From contig WFQS01000336.1 of the NCBI GenBank assembly GCA_015486915.1, positions 1-5,943 of the forward strand: DNA of 5,943 bases, read 5' to 3'. A program made the translations under genes and the position numbers. Below, one piece after another: positions 1 through 5,810 of the stretch; position 1 is the first letter of the stretch; every line of letters starts with the position of its first letter. The DNA is from Desulfobacteraceae bacterium. GTDB lineage: Bacteria > Desulfobacterota > Desulfobacteria > Desulfobacterales > Desulfobacteraceae. The notes below the pieces were generated by a model. The model made no database searches. It worked only from the letters and a program-made list of their open reading frames with translations, and had not been told where the DNA came from.

Positions 1-161
1 ACACATGCATTATAGGAGCTTTTGCTGCAACAACAGGGCTTATAGAACTTGAGCCTGTACTTGAAAGCCTTGGAGATTATTTTGACGGGAAAAAACTTGA
101 GGCAAATATAAGATGTGCAAAAAGAGGTTTTAAAGAGGTTGAGGTCTTTAATTTTGCATAA
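1..161 (+). CDS. 2-oxoacid:acceptor oxidoreductase gamma-type subunit, C-terminal fragment
   Basis: This is the last 52 codons of a gene that begins upstream of the window; the first full codon is at 3 and the TAA stop is at 159-161. The peptide contains GAFAATTGLIELEPVLESLG followed by a DGKKLEANI-type stretch and a final GFKEV segment. That arrangement is typical of the C-terminus of the gamma subunit (or gamma domain) of pyruvate, 2-oxoisovalerate, 2-oxoglutarate or indolepyruvate:ferredoxin oxidoreductases: a GA(F/L)xAxTG turn, a helix, then a conserved Asn before the terminal helix. Such enzymes decarboxylate 2-oxoacids to acyl-CoA in the cytoplasm and reduce ferredoxin. The fragment is too short to say which substrate class it belongs to. 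It appears to be the last gene of its operon, because a likely terminator follows about 90 bases later. An IorB-like (aryl-pyruvate) identity is possible but not shown. Confidence 0.75.
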   Translation, partial: TCIIGAFAATTGLIELEPVLESLGDYFDGKKLEANIRCAKRGFKEVEVFNFA

Positions 162-251
162 TCGCTATGATGCGGATCTACGGATCTGGAATTTATTTTC
201 GGGTCCACCTTTGGGTCCTGATGGGCTGGATCGACCAACCGCAGGGGGCTC

Positions 252-278
252 TGCTGCTGACACTTTGAGCAGCATTTT
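252..278 (+). terminator. Probable intrinsic terminator of the upstream oxidoreductase operon
   Basis: A perfect 7-bp stem (TGCTGCT at 252-258 with AGCAGCA at 268-274) encloses a 9-base loop and is followed directly by TTTT and more T-rich sequence. It lies 90 bases after the stop of the 2-oxoacid oxidoreductase fragment and well before the next start, where a terminator would be expected. The stem is short with only moderate GC and the T tract is brief, so efficiency may be modest. Confidence 0.5.
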
Positions 279-293
279 CATTTAAACGGCCAT

Positions 294-392
294 GAGACGG
301 ATCTGGTTTTGTTTAGACACGTCTCTCAACAAACGAAGGAATAAACGTAATTGTTTACGTTTTTATTTGTTATAAAACAACCATTGTAACAA
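294..392. promoter_or_regulatory. Palindrome-rich promoter/operator region upstream of the Mo-enzyme operon
   Basis: Four inverted repeats lie in the 140 bases before the ferredoxin-subunit gene. They are GAGACG/CGTCTC (294-299 and 320-325), a perfect 8-bp repeat AAACGTAA/TTACGTTT with a 4-base spacer (343-350 and 355-362), TTGTT/AACAA with a 4-base spacer (367-371 and 376-380), and the compact TTGTAACAA at 384-392. The 343-362 and 367-380 sites have the size and symmetry of operators for dimeric regulators; the TTGT...ACAA half-sites loosely resemble CRP/FNR-superfamily boxes but match no specific consensus I know. A weak sigma-70-like pair, TTGTAA (384-389) and AATATT (407-412) with a 17-base spacer, could place the transcription start near 419. 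The poor match would suit an activated promoter. The 8-bp repeat plus T-rich tail could instead be a second terminator. No experiment supports any of these readings. Confidence 0.4.
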
Positions 393-436
393 CAAGAGAC
401 AGAAAGAATATTTTACTGTTAATTAAAGGAGCTGTT

Positions 437-1093
437 ATGCCAAGATGGGGAATGGTTATTGACGTTAAGAGGTGTATAGCCTGCTGGGGCTGTACTATTG
501 CATGTAAAGAGGAACATTTTTTACCTCCCGATGTTTTCTGGAACAGATTACTCATTGGAGAAACAGGAAAATTCCCAACGAGCAGCAAACTGGTTTATCC
601 TGTACTGTGCAACCATTGTAAAGAGGCTGCCTGTGTTGAAGCGTGTCCCACCGGAGCGTCTTTTCAAAGGGAAGACGGGATTGTAATGGTGGATTATGAC
701 CAGTGCGTGGGATGCCGTGCCTGCCTTATCAGCTGTCCTTATCAGCAAAGGACATATTATGATGAGGAAAAAAAGAACGCTGAATATTTTCCGGGCCAGG
801 GGAAAACCGAGTTTGAACTTATCGGTGAGAAATTGTATCCATTCCAGGAGGGCACTGTAATGAAATGTAATTTCTGTGCCGAAAGACTGGATGCCGGTAT
901 GGAAAAGGGTTTAACACCTGGTGTTGACGATGAGGCCACGCCGGCATGTGTTGTTGCATGTCCGGTTGGAGCAAGGATATTCGGGGATCTTGATGATCCT
1001 GAAAGTGAAGTGTCAAAGCTTATTATGGAGAACAAAGGAAAGCAGCTGCACCCGGAATTCGGTACTGAACCTTCGGTTTATTATATTGATTAA
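437..1093 (+). CDS. Four-cluster [4Fe-4S] ferredoxin-like electron-transfer subunit (DmsB/PsrB/NrfC/PadC type)
   Basis: This 218-residue protein is the electron-transfer subunit of the molybdoenzyme encoded next door. Sixteen cysteines fall into four groups: C13-x2-C16-x2-C19-x3-C23, C58-x2-C61-x4-C66-x3-C70, C90-x2-C93-x2-C96-x3-C100, and C144-x2-C147 with C171-x3-C175. This is the pattern of subunits that hold four [4Fe-4S] clusters and wire a molybdopterin subunit to a membrane anchor. No signal peptide or membrane segment is visible, so it is cytoplasmic or carried by its partner; this family is often secreted only by hitchhiking on a Tat-signal catalytic subunit, and none is seen here. 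The ATG start is supported by AAAGGAG at 425-431, five bases upstream, and by the early first cysteine motif expected in this family. The gene comes first in the cluster, before the catalytic subunit, and is separated from it by 171 bases. The exact substrate of the complex is not readable from this subunit. Confidence 0.93.
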   Translation: MPRWGMVIDVKRCIACWGCTIACKEEHFLPPDVFWNRLLIGETGKFPTSSKLVYPVLCNHCKEAACVEACPTGASFQREDGIVMVDYDQCVGCRACLISCPYQQRTYYDEEKKNAEYFPGQGKTEFELIGEKLYPFQEGTVMKCNFCAERLDAGMEKGLTPGVDDEATPACVVACPVGARIFGDLDDPESEVSKLIMENKGKQLHPEFGTEPSVYYID

Positions 1094-1207
1094 ATTCATG
1101 GTCCAAAGGATGCTTTGTTTATCTTTAAGAGTTTTATCATGCCTGAAATAGACATTAAGCGGAAAAATAATTTTGGGAAATATAAATCAGGTTTAAGATA
1201 ATGAACA

Positions 1208-1234
1208 ATTTATCGAATAGACTTATCGATAAAT
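1208..1234. promoter_or_regulatory. Perfect 9-bp inverted repeat between ferredoxin and catalytic subunit genes
   Basis: ATTTATCGA (1208-1216) and TCGATAAAT (1226-1234) form a perfect inverted repeat around a 9-base spacer. It sits in the 171-base gap between the two structural genes, about 30 bases before the catalytic gene's start, and a T6 run follows at 1243-1248. The stem is AT-rich, so it is a poor terminator. It could be an operator for an internal promoter or an mRNA hairpin affecting processing or relative expression of the two subunits. The rest of the gap (1094-1207) holds no convincing gene. Confidence 0.4.
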
Positions 1235-1264
1235 GATGTATCTTTTTTAAAATAAGGGGGCGTT

Positions 1265-3871
1265 ATGACCTATAAGACAGATGAGATATGGGAAGATAAA
1301 TGGATCAACACCACCTGTGGTGTCTGCTATTGCGGGTGTGCCTGCAAAGTGCGTGTTGTCAACGGGGTGCCTGTCAAAATCGAAGGTATCAAGGAAAGCA
1401 CCATGGGAGGTACGGGCTCAGGCCTCTGCGGCAAAGGTGCTGCAGGACTGATGTATTACCATGATCCCAATCGTATTAAAAAACCTTTAAGAAGAACTAA
1501 TCCTGAAAAAGGTATAGGGGTTGATCCAAAGTGGAAGGAGATCTCCTGGGAAGAGGCGTTGACCGAAATTTCAACGAGAATGAAAAAAATCATGGAGGAT
1601 GACCCGTATAAGATAATTTTCACCAACCAGACCATGCGTGCAAGCGATGGTCCCCACAACCATCCTTATTTTTATGCCAAGGCGTTCGGGGTGGAGGGAA
1701 ACGGTAATTTTATAATCGGCGGCGGAAGCCTGCACTGCGGAAATGCTGCACACATGCTCGGCGGCCTTATCCATGGTGCATGGTCTATCGCTCCGGACTG
1801 GAGATATACACAGTTTGTACTGAAATGGGGTTCAAGCAAGGGAACTGGCTCCGGGCATTCAGCCATGACAAATGCAAGGCTTCGAGCTGATGCGGTAAGA
1901 CGGGGTATAAAAGAGGTTGTTTTTGATCCCATGGGTAATTTTGCAGGCGGCAAGGCAACCCAGTGGGTGCCGATACTTCCCGGAACAGATACTGCCGTGG
2001 GACTTGCCATGGCAAATTATATTTTAAACACCATGAAACAATTTGATGCCCTTTACATCAAGGCAAAAACAAACCTTGTTTATCTCATCAGGGAAGACGG
2101 AACATTTATCAGGGATGAAGAGACAGACAAACCGTTTGTTTACGATGAAAAGGCAGAAGAGATCAAGGTTTTTGATGATCCTTCCATTGCATACGAAGAC
2201 TTTTCCATTGACGGAGAGTATGAGTATAATGGAGAAAAGGTCAGACCATGTTTCATGGCACTTAAAGAGCATCTGAAAAAATTTACACCCCAGTGGGCTT
2301 CGGAGATAAGCACGGTTCCCGTTGCAACCATTATTGATGTTGCAAAAAACTGGGTTGAGCATGCTCATATCGGGAGTACAATTACAATTGAAGGTCAGAC
2401 ATTTCCTTTCAGGCCTGTAAGTTCTGTTACATTCAGAGGCGCCCAGGGCCATTCCAATGGAATTCACCAGGTTGCAGCAATTGACCTTTTAAGTCAGCTT
2501 GTGGGAGCGGAAGATGTTCCCGGCGGAACCCTTGGATGGCCTTCCATAAGAAGGAAATACCCGGGCGGACAATATGAAAGGGTATCAAGGGTGGGACCCG
2601 ACGGTGTTCTTATCCCTTCTGTGTTTTATTCCCACATGCCATGGCCCCCGCACACACCGAAAATCCCATGTAGAAATACAGGATGCGTTGATTTCTGGAC
2701 TCATTCCACCCTTTCCCACATTCCATATGTAAAAGAAAGGGATATTATCCATGAAAAACTCGGAATGAAATCAAAACCTGAAATGGTATTCGGTATTGCA
2801 GCCAATTTTATTATAAGCCAGTCTGACTGGAGTGCTGCAGTGGATTATTTCAAGGATATGTTTGTTGTGCAGATGGATCTCTGGTCAAATGAGACTGACG
2901 AAGCTGTGGGTGATATTATTCTGCCCGATGTAAGTTATCTTGAAAAAGACTGCTGGAGCAGTGAAATTGATGCATTTTTCTTTTCAGGAAGTCCTTCCTA
3001 TGAAGACTGGTTCGTCCATATGCAGAAATGCGTTGCAAAACCCATTGGAGAGAGCAGGTTTTTCATGGATGTTTATCTTGATGTTGCCCACAGGGTGGGG
3101 GTTCTTGATAAATTCAACGAAAGTCTTAACGAGTACTACAGCATAGAGGATGAAGACCTTAAAATCAAACCCGGAGAGTATCTAAACTGGAGCCAGATCG
3201 GGGAAAGGGTTATGAAGTGGGTCTATGGCAAGGACAAGGAAAAAGTTGAGAAAAAGGGATATGCAACCTGGCACAAACCCCTTGAAGATGTTTACTGGAG
3301 ATGGAAAATTCCTTCAAGATGTCCCGTTTACATGGAATTTCTCATCCACGACAGAAGGGCTGTGGAACAGATAATGGAGGATGTTGATTTCGGTCTCGAA
3401 CTTGACACGCCCCAGTACACACCGCTTCCTGACTGGTTCTGGCCTACCTCTTACACTGAACTTGATGATGAATTTGATTTGATTGCATTTTCATACAGGG
3501 ATATTCTCCACACCAATAACACCACATTCCAGAATCCCATGATTGATGAAATAAGCAAGAGATGTCCCTACACTTTCACCGTTACCATGAATTCAGGGCT
3601 TGCAGAAAAGAAAGGCATGAAAGACGGTGATATTGTCTGGATGGAGAACAAGTACAATATCAAGGAAAAAGGTGTTATCAAAACCATGGAAGCCCAGCAT
3701 CCAAAAGTTATCGGGATTGCCGGTCAGGGCGGATTATGGGCCAAGGGAAGACCCATTGCAAAGGGTAAGGGAAGTAATTTCTGTAAGCTTCTTCCCTCAT
3801 ATCTGAGACATTATGACCCCATTACAGGGAATATCGAAACATCTGTTGCTGTAAAAGTTTATAAAGCATAA
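1265..3871 (+). CDS. Molybdopterin oxidoreductase catalytic subunit (DMSO reductase superfamily), probably cytoplasmic
   Basis: This 868-residue protein is the catalytic subunit of a Mo- or W-bisMGD enzyme. Residues about 11-70 form the N-terminal [4Fe-4S] domain with C18, C21, C25 and C55; K57 just after C55 is the lysine common in electron-transferring members. Two extra cysteines, C23 and C27, lie inside the motif. C158, in SLHCGNAAHMLGG, is the best candidate metal ligand. A WVPILPGTD stretch and a NETDEAVGDIILPDVSYLEKD stretch (about 541-562) are cofactor-domain hallmarks, and about 736-868 is the molydopterin dinucleotide-binding domain. There is no twin-arginine signal: the protein begins MTYKTDEIWEDKW and reaches the first cysteine by residue 18, which argues for a cytoplasmic active site. 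The start is supported by AAGGGGG at 1254-1260. The length and lack of signal resemble phenylacetyl-CoA:acceptor oxidoreductase (PadB)-like enzymes, which I judge the best analogy. A polysulfide/thiosulfate reductase-like or wholly different substrate remains possible. The family call is firm; the substrate is not. Confidence 0.93.
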   Translation: MTYKTDEIWEDKWINTTCGVCYCGCACKVRVVNGVPVKIEGIKESTMGGTGSGLCGKGAAGLMYYHDPNRIKKPLRRTNPEKGIGVDPKWKEISWEEALTEISTRMKKIMEDDPYKIIFTNQTMRASDGPHNHPYFYAKAFGVEGNGNFIIGGGSLHCGNAAHMLGGLIHGAWSIAPDWRYTQFVLKWGSSKGTGSGHSAMTNARLRADAVRRGIKEVVFDPMGNFAGGKATQWVPILPGTDTAVGLAMANYILNTMKQFDALYIKAKTNLVYLIREDGTFIRDEETDKPFVYDEKAEEIKVFDDPSIAYEDFSIDGEYEYNGEKVRPCFMALKEHLKKFTPQWASEISTVPVATIIDVAKNWVEHAHIGSTITIEGQTFPFRPVSSVTFRGAQGHSNGIHQVAAIDLLSQLVGAEDVPGGTLGWPSIRRKYPGGQYERVSRVGPDGVLIPSVFYSHMPWPPHTPKIPCRNTGCVDFWTHSTLSHIPYVKERDIIHEKLGMKSKPEMVFGIAANFIISQSDWSAAVDYFKDMFVVQMDLWSNETDEAVGDIILPDVSYLEKDCWSSEIDAFFFSGSPSYEDWFVHMQKCVAKPIGESRFFMDVYLDVAHRVGVLDKFNESLNEYYSIEDEDLKIKPGEYLNWSQIGERVMKWVYGKDKEKVEKKGYATWHKPLEDVYWRWKIPSRCPVYMEFLIHDRRAVEQIMEDVDFGLELDTPQYTPLPDWFWPTSYTELDDEFDLIAFSYRDILHTNNTTFQNPMIDEISKRCPYTFTVTMNSGLAEKKGMKDGDIVWMENKYNIKEKGVIKTMEAQHPKVIGIAGQGGLWAKGRPIAKGKGSNFCKLLPSYLRHYDPITGNIETSVAVKVYKA

Positions 3872-3890
3872 ATCAAGGAGGATTTTAAAA

Positions 3891-4790
3891 ATGAAGGAAA
3901 AAATTGTTGAATTTATTAAAGGACTTACTCCTCCGTCCGGCACTGGTATCAGGCCCTACGAGTGGATGATCAAGGCCACACCCCAGAAGGAATGGATCGA
4001 TAAACAGGGGATATTTCTCATGCTTGCTTTCTTTTTCTCTGAAATAGGGGCTGGAATTTATTTTATTTCCCTGTTTTTTCAATATAAGGCAGGACTTGCC
4101 ATTGGATGGTTTGTCACTCTTGTCCTTGGCGGGCTGATCCATATTTTTTATCTTGGAAATCCAAAAAGGTCATGGCGCATGTTCCTGAAACCCGGCAACT
4201 CAGAGCTGTCCCGTGGGTTATGGATAATCACTGTGTTTGCCTTGCTTGGTTTCATACAGATTATAAAGGGCGGGTTCAATCCGGTTTTTAACACTATAAT
4301 GGGTATACTGTGTATTCTCATTATCATGCATGGATTTTCTACAATGAACGTTATAAGGGCACTGCCCGCCTGGAGTTCCACCATGGTACTTCCCCTGTCA
4401 TTGATTTCAGGTGTATGGGTTGGAAGTCAGGTCCTTCAGTTCATACTTGCCATATCGGATCCCAAAGCAGCCGGTGTCCTTGAAGTCTGGTCGGAATTAT
4501 TTCTGTTTGTCTATATTGCCGTTATTGTCCTGTATCTGTGGGGGACATTTCATTCTTCGGAAACGGCACAGTTTTCCGTTAACCGTCTGTTAAAAGGAGA
4601 CATATCAAAGGGATTTTACGCAGGAGTTCTTGTGGCGGGAATTTTTCTTCCACTTGTTATAACCCTTATGATGTGGGGAGGCAGTGTTAATATTTTCCTC
4701 ATTTTTTTGCGCCTTGCATTTGTATTTATCGGAGACCTGGCATTGCGCTACGCCATTATGAAGTCTGCCGTTTATACGCCGTTGTTATAG
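3891..4790 (+). CDS. NrfD/PsrC-type membrane anchor and quinone-interacting subunit
   Basis: This 299-residue integral membrane protein should anchor the complex and exchange electrons with menaquinone. Eight hydrophobic segments can be picked out at about 40-63, 69-88, 109-126, 133-155, 161-187, 201-220, 241-263 and 266-290, the number expected for PsrC/NrfD proteins. YLGNPKRSWRMF (87-98), after the second helix, and SRGLW (107-111), at the start of the third, are characteristic NrfD-family signatures, and the tail RYAIMKSAVYTPLL also fits. The first 39 residues are a soluble N-terminus with no cleavable signal. It starts 19 bases after the catalytic gene, with a strong ribosome site AAGGAGGA at 3875-3882, so the two are surely co-transcribed. 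No heme-ligand pattern is evident, in keeping with NrfD rather than NarI-type anchors. The gene's last 26 bases form the 5' half of the operon terminator. Confidence 0.93.
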   Translation: MKEKIVEFIKGLTPPSGTGIRPYEWMIKATPQKEWIDKQGIFLMLAFFFSEIGAGIYFISLFFQYKAGLAIGWFVTLVLGGLIHIFYLGNPKRSWRMFLKPGNSELSRGLWIITVFALLGFIQIIKGGFNPVFNTIMGILCILIIMHGFSTMNVIRALPAWSSTMVLPLSLISGVWVGSQVLQFILAISDPKAAGVLEVWSELFLFVYIAVIVLYLWGTFHSSETAQFSVNRLLKGDISKGFYAGVLVAGIFLPLVITLMMWGGSVNIFLIFLRLAFVFIGDLALRYAIMKSAVYTPLL

Positions 4791-4810
4791 GTAAACGGCA
4801 GGGGTTTTTT
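4765..4810 (+). terminator. Strong intrinsic terminator overlapping the 3' end of the anchor gene
   Basis: CTGCCGTTTA (4765-4774) pairs perfectly over 10 bp with TAAACGGCAG (4792-4801), followed by GGG and T6 (4805-4810). The left arm is coding sequence of the membrane-anchor gene and the TAG stop (4788-4790) lies in the 17-base loop. This marks the end of the three-gene operon and separates it from the downstream small genes. Confidence 0.85.
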
Positions 4811-4842
4811 GATATTTAAAAGACCTGTGTCGTAAATTGTAT

Positions 4843-4863
4843 GGGCGGATTCCATATCCGCCC
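4843..4863. repeat. GC-rich 8-bp hairpin with 5-base loop
   Basis: GGGCGGAT (4843-4850) and ATCCGCCC (4856-4863) form a perfect stem around TCCAT. No T tract follows on either strand, so it is not a standard terminator. The motif CCGCCCGA recurs at 4960-4967, so the left arm could also pair with that distal copy. It may be a REP-like hairpin, a transcript 3'-end stabiliser or an element end. Confidence 0.55.
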
Positions 4864-4902
4864 GAAAAACAGGCAAAATCAAATCTGCAAAAATCACCGG
4901 AT

Positions 4903-4960
4903 CGGCCGCATGGCCGTAAAACTAAAAATTAAATTGTAAATTTTGCAGCCTGATTCAGGC
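4903..4960. repeat. Two further small hairpins in the spacer
   Basis: CGGCC (4903-4907) pairs with GGCCG (4912-4916) around GCAT, and GCCTG (4948-4952) pairs with CAGGC (4956-4960) around ATT. Both are short but GC-rich islands in AT-rich sequence. Together with the 4843-4863 stem they make this spacer unusually structured. Confidence 0.35.
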
Positions 4961-5076
4961 CGCCCGATGAAATTTTTATTTTTTTTGATATTTAAGGGCG
5001 CACTTAAAAATAATTTTAAAAATTGGTAATTAATTTTTGAGTTGAACCCCTTAGTTCTTAAGATAAGGATGTTTCC

Positions 5077-5265
5077 ATGGCAGAAAATAAAAAAGAAGTG
5101 GCAAACCTTAAAAGACCGGAATCCGCTGCGCAATTCAAAGTAAAGTTTGAAGTGTATGGAGAGGAAATGATCGAAAAGGAAGTGAAATCCAGCGGTAACA
5201 GCGGACGGATATATCTTCCTCCCAACTGGGTTGGACATACAGTTAAAATCATAAAATTGGATTAA
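5077..5265 (+). CDS. DUF2080-like small transposon-associated protein
   Basis: This 62-residue protein has a charged N-terminal half (about 1-35) and a C-terminal motif SGNSGRIYLPPNWVGHTVKI at about 39-58. The motif G-N-S/G-x-R/H-I/V-x-L-P-x-x-W-V/I-G-x-x-V matches my recollection of DUF2080, a family of short proteins annotated as transposon-encoded or transposase-associated in anaerobic deltaproteobacteria and archaea. It resembles a swapped-hairpin AbrB/SpoVT DNA-binding fold, so DNA binding is a reasonable inference. The ATG start is supported by TAAGGA at 5064-5069, seven bases upstream. No transposase lies beside it within this window, and a weak hairpin (5269-5275 with 5283-5289) follows its stop. 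Its biological role is not known to me. Confidence 0.7.
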   Translation: MAENKKEVANLKRPESAAQFKVKFEVYGEEMIEKEVKSSGNSGRIYLPPNWVGHTVKIIKLD

Positions 5266-5268
5266 ACT

Positions 5269-5289
5269 ATTGCCTCAGGGGAAGGCAGT
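5269..5289 (+). terminator. Weak hairpin after the DUF2080-like gene
   Basis: ATTGCCT (5269-5275) pairs with AGGCAGT (5283-5289), with one G-T pair and a 7-base loop, beginning 3 bases after the stop codon. No T run follows, so it may be a transcript 3'-end stabiliser rather than an intrinsic terminator. The remaining spacer to 5359 shows only an A8 run and a short GCTCA/TGAGC repeat (5315-5319 and 5334-5338). Confidence 0.25.
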
Positions 5290-5359
5290 TAATATGGCAA
5301 CATGATCTAAGTGTGCTCAAAAAAAATACTAAATGAGCGACATTTTCCTGTAAAAATCA

Positions 5360-5366
5360 GGGGGGA
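5360..5366 (+). promoter_or_regulatory. Ribosome binding site selecting a TTG start
   Basis: GGGGGAG-type sequence ends three bases before TTG at 5370-5372. The only in-frame alternative upstream is blocked by a TGA at 5334-5336 with no ATG or GTG between, so this site decides the start of the acetyltransferase gene. Confidence 0.6.
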
Positions 5367-5369
5367 GCT

Positions 5370-5810
5370 TTGGAAAAGGAATTAAAGATAAGAAGAATAA
5401 CCCTAAATGACGCAGAGGATATTCAAAGGATAATCAGGGCTATTTCAGGAGACACCTCTGAAATAGATTTTGGTAAAGTTATTAATCATAACTACGGGGA
5501 TGAAGAAAGCAAAATAAGCATAGCAGCTGAAATTAACGGCCGGGTTGCAGGCTTTATGATAAGCAATATCCTCTATGCGGGTTTTGGCCTTGACAGGAGC
5601 GCCTGGATTGTGAATCTCGGTGTTGACCCTGATTTAATGGGGCAGGGCATAGGCAAAAAAATGGCTGAAGAGATATTTGAAATATACAGAAAAAGAGGGA
5701 TCAAACACATTTATTCATCTGTAATGTGGGACTCCATTGATCTTTTATCATTTTTTAAAACACTTGGGTTTGAGCGAAGTAATTTCATAAATCTGTGTAA
5801 AAAAATTTAG
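5370..5810 (+). CDS. GNAT-family N-acetyltransferase
   Basis: This 146-residue protein has the length and layout of a single-domain GNAT acetyltransferase, which moves an acetyl (or acyl) group from CoA to an amine. The N-terminal IRRITLNDAEDIQRII (about 7-22) is the usual beta1/alpha1 opening. VNLGVDPDLMGQGIGKKM (81-98) is motif A, the acetyl-CoA pyrophosphate loop. SSVMWDSIDLLSFFKTLGFE (116-135) is motif B, ending in the family's LGF. In the loop, the usual Arg/Gln first residue of R/QxxGxG is M90, though G91, G93 and G95 remain. Translation starts at TTG 5370. Substrate is unknown; candidates are a protein lysine or N-terminus, or a small amine. It stands alone here, about 100 bases after the small DUF2080-like gene and in the same direction. 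Confidence 0.88.
   Translation: MEKELKIRRITLNDAEDIQRIIRAISGDTSEIDFGKVINHNYGDEESKISIAAEINGRVAGFMISNILYAGFGLDRSAWIVNLGVDPDLMGQGIGKKMAEEIFEIYRKRGIKHIYSSVMWDSIDLLSFFKTLGFERSNFINLCKKI

Larger units (their letters stand above)
4805..4995. repeat. Exact 15-bp direct repeat bracketing a hairpin-rich spacer
   Basis: TTTTTTGATATTTAA occurs at 4805-4819 and again at 4981-4995. The 161 bases between the copies hold three inverted repeats described separately and no gene. The repeat is AT-rich, which lowers its significance, but a perfect 15-mer twice in 200 bases is unlikely by chance. The two copies could be a relic of insertion or of a local duplication. No terminal inverted repeats are visible just inside them, so a standard transposable element is not shown. 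Confidence 0.45.

Noticed and set aside
167..268. A 33-codon reading frame starting ATGATG that overlaps the terminator and contains repeated CGGATCT.
   Set aside because: It has no ribosome binding site, its end lies in the terminator stem, and the peptide resembles nothing I recognise; the CGGATCT copies (172-178, 181-187, 298-304) are too short to call an element.
351..376. A sigma-70 promoter TTGTTT with TATAAA.
   Set aside because: The spacer is only 14 bases, too short for a normal sigma-70 promoter.
2024..2467. A 147-codon minus-strand reading frame inside the catalytic gene.
   Set aside because: It lies wholly opposite a well-supported molybdopterin subunit, has no family features and is a codon-usage shadow.
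1265..3871. Pyrogallol-phloroglucinol transhydroxylase or resorcinol hydroxylase large subunit.
   Set aside because: The length and lack of signal peptide fit, but those large subunits lack an N-terminal [4Fe-4S] cluster and their complexes have no NrfD anchor as a rule; both are present here.
4820..4980. A MITE with the 15-bp direct repeats as target-site duplications.
   Set aside because: No terminal inverted repeats are visible just inside the repeats, and 15 bp is long for a typical target duplication.
4894..5238. A 114-codon minus-strand reading frame across the spacer and the DUF2080-like gene.
   Set aside because: It crosses the hairpins and is antisense to a better-supported gene, with no recognisable domain.
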